Shown: in pieces, positions 61,638 through 64,000 of the stretch | Layout of the letters: the number at the start of each line of letters is the position of its first letter | Position numbering within the stretch: position 1 is the first letter of the stretch | Assembly (NCBI RefSeq): GCF_043641665.1 | Contig: NC_092183.1 | Span: 20,625,001 to 20,689,000 of the forward strand | DNA length: 64,000 bases | Reading direction: 5' to 3' | Source of the DNA: Enoplosus armatus | Lineage: Eukaryota; Chordata; Actinopteri; Centrarchiformes; Enoplosidae | Program-made: the position numbers and the translations under genes | Notes under the pieces: model-generated | Seen by the model: only the letters and a program-made list of their open reading frames with translations | Database searches by the model: none | Told to the model about the DNA's origin: nothing

Positions 61638-64000
61638 GTAAGAACCAACTCGTACAATGTCCCAGTTTCTTCCCTATTTGACTCATGTCTTTATCGGCCA
61701 TTTATTTTCTGTGTGAGTCAGTCATACTGGGAAAATGGAGTGCTTTTCCAGTTGGCGGGCACAGTTGTTGGGTGTGGGACACCCACCTTATCAGAGGAAA
61801 GAGGGCCATGGTTTGCCTGTGGCCACAGTAGCAGTATCCCCCCCCATATGAAATCTATCAACTCTATTTTTGGCATTTCTCTTATGTAAGAAGATGATTG
61901 TCTATCACAGACTGTGGCGTGTGCAGCTGGTCACTCACCAGCCCACAGAGCAAAGCCTATTTTGGTTTTCATTAGCCTGCCTAAATTTTTCCTCGTGGAG
62001 CATGTGGCTTCCAGAAAGCAAACTGATTATGGACATTTGAACCGCAGGCTCAGGGCGCTTTGAAAGGAACAATAACTTTCTTTTATGAACAACATATTTT
62101 TTCTTTGCTGCTTTATGGCAGGGCTGTGCCAGGTTTCCATGGGAAATGCAGTTGAAACTCATAATGAAAATTAACTTAAAAATGTGTATTCCATTAGCTT
62201 GTTTTCCTATAAAGTCAGAAATGTGGCAGTGTACTTCACAGCCATGTACATTTTTTTTTTTTTTGCACATTGACATCTTTTCATCTAAATGGATTGTGTT
62301 AATAGCCTATTAGGCTATCATACAATGGCATTAATAAGGCAGTTAACGAAACTAGTACCAGCAATGTAGTTCTATTCCATTTACAAGTCCTACAAGAATT
62401 ATTCACTTTCTATTGAAGTGAATTACCAATGCGTTATTTTCTCTCCTCAAATGAAACCCATGCAGCTTTGTGAAACCATGGCAATATTGCTTTGTTTGCC
62501 TTCATTTTCCCTTGTGAAATAAATGTTTATGCTGCAATCATCTGGCTTGGTTCCTGTGACAATGATTACTATGTTTGTTTTAGCCGACACCATGGGAGAG
62601 GGCTTATAATCCCCTTTGTTATGGGAGTGCTGGAGATGCTCAACAGCTCTGCTGTCTGTTGAATCAAGGTGTTTCTATTTTAGTTTGATTGCCTTTACCT
62701 CTGATGTAAGGATAAATCAGGCTTCTTACATTCTTTCCCCTCTACCCCATTACAAATAAGCTGTTATACTTATTACTAACGCATTCTGATTGGAATGCAC
62801 CATGCCAGCATATTTCAATTTAACTTAGGCTGCATAGCTTTTGACGATGATTTATATTTAGGAGCTGCATCGTAATTTGGCACACATCGCTTTTGGCTGC
62901 GATGGCGTCCAGAAAAGGGGTTGTTTTGCCATAACTGGATTGCTGCACAGAACTGTAGTTGGATTTAGTCAAAAAAAAGTGACTATTTTTGGAGTTTTTT
63001 AATGTCTTTGGCAGCTGGCGAATACTTATCACCTCCCTAGCTTGGAGACAGGGAGGGCAGCTCACACAGTATGAGGCGGACCTTTCCCGTCATTGTTTAT
63101 GTTGCTCTTTACTGTCTGCACAAGTTAAACCTCAAAGGTGTCTTCGCATGGCACCACTTCAGTGGCCGAGAGTAGGTGATTTGCAACTGACCTCTCTGTT
63201 TATCCTTTGAAAGTAGACAAGCACCCTGTGACTTCATTAAAAGTTAGCGGGGGGACTGTGTCTGAAGCAGAAATGTGTCAGCTTCCACATCTGTCTTTTT
63301 GTGCTGTCATGGTTACAACAAGTCCTGTGTGCCATCTCTTGTACTGTACAAACAGTCACTTACTGTCATGGCTCGGACCCAAATGACATCCATTTTCCCA
63401 ATCTGACACCTGCCATGATAAAAAGTATCGTACTGTGGATTGATGGAGTCGCCGACTTGTAAAGAATCTTGTGTAATGGCAGGAACCACTCACTGAAGGT
63501 CAAAGCCTTGTGGTTGTTGTCTGAGTGACCTTGCAGTCTTGATTGATGCCCCCGAGTACACTGAAACTGCCTGGTGAGGTCATGCCATTCCCAGCTGATT
63601 CCCAGTTTCATGGCACGGAGCGGGTTTGATACCCAGACAAGGTGTTATCAAGGCTGCTGGAGGCCCACATGCTTTCTCACGCCATTCGGCTGCGATGTTG
63701 ATTGGACCCTGGCTCCATCAGGGATTTATTACAGCTGTCCGACTCAGGTTCAGTTTGAGAAAGCCTAAGGAGAAAAGAAGGGAAGAAAAAGGAAGGTGGT
63801 CTGTAGTTAAACATTAATACATGCATAAGAAGGCTGACACCTCCTCCCTGTCCACTTCTTCCGTCAAAGCATCACACTGAGTGATGAGGTATGAAGTGAA
63901 TGAATGGAAAGATTGATTTCATGAGCAAAGTCGATTTATCCGAGAGGATTTAAAAATCTGATTTTGACAAGGGAAAAGCCGTGTGTTAGTTCAGCGGCTC
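61638..64000 (+). other. adgrd1: adgrd1 intron 14, open at window end
   Basis: No segment resembling the next expected exons (GAIN end, W-x-x-x-G-C GPS motif, first transmembrane helix) was found. The content is plain intronic sequence. The gene must continue beyond 64,000. Confidence 0.7.

Noticed and set aside
1..64000. CRISPR arrays, operons, bacterial promoters or phage modules
   Set aside because: The window is vertebrate nuclear DNA; direct repeats are microsatellites or transposable elements.

Overview
The window reads as intron-rich vertebrate nuclear DNA from a ray-finned fish, most likely a percomorph teleost. The base composition is AT-leaning, there are many long (CA)n, (CT)n and homopolymer tracts, and one intron is only 97 bp. 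The interspersed repeats (tRNA-derived SINEs, a foldback MITE, an I-clade/Nimb-type LINE) are of kinds I know from fish genomes. No bacterial, phage or CRISPR features are visible.

Only two genes can be assigned with confidence, and both are split into short exons that I assembled by hand from splice sites and reading phase. (1) A syntaxin of the STX2 type on the minus strand: ten coding exons from 49,369 down to 43,493, 293 codons, with N-terminal peptide, Habc region, SNARE motif and C-terminal membrane anchor all present and in frame. (2) The 5' two-thirds of an adhesion GPCR, ADGRD1 (GPR133), on the plus strand: fourteen coding exons from 51,013 to 61,637, 528 codons, covering the signal peptide, an N-glycan-rich insert, the pentraxin/LamG-like domain and the first part of the GAIN domain. 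The GPS site and seven-helix domain lie beyond position 64,000. The two genes are head to head, with 1,643 bp between start codons.

From memory, the human order is RIMBP2 - STX2 - RAN - ADGRD1. STX2 next to ADGRD1 is therefore conserved synteny, but no RAN gene lies between them here. The remaining 43 kb is gene-poor. By synteny it could be the 5' part or upstream territory of rimbp2 on the minus strand. Two minus-strand segments (35,807-35,938 and 24,167-24,304) have good acceptor and donor sites and join in the same phase, so they may be exons of such a gene, but I cannot prove the identity.

Layout: 1-24,166, non-coding with microsatellites, SINEs, MITE-like repeats and AT-rich blocks that look like conserved non-coding elements; 24,167-24,304, candidate exon; 24,305-35,806, non-coding with a GC-rich patch at about 32.0-32.8 kb; 35,807-35,938, candidate exon; 39,150-40,795, decayed LINE; 41.7-49.4 kb, stx2 with a foldback MITE in its probable 3' UTR; 49.4-51.0 kb, shared promoter interval; 51.0-64.0 kb, adgrd1.
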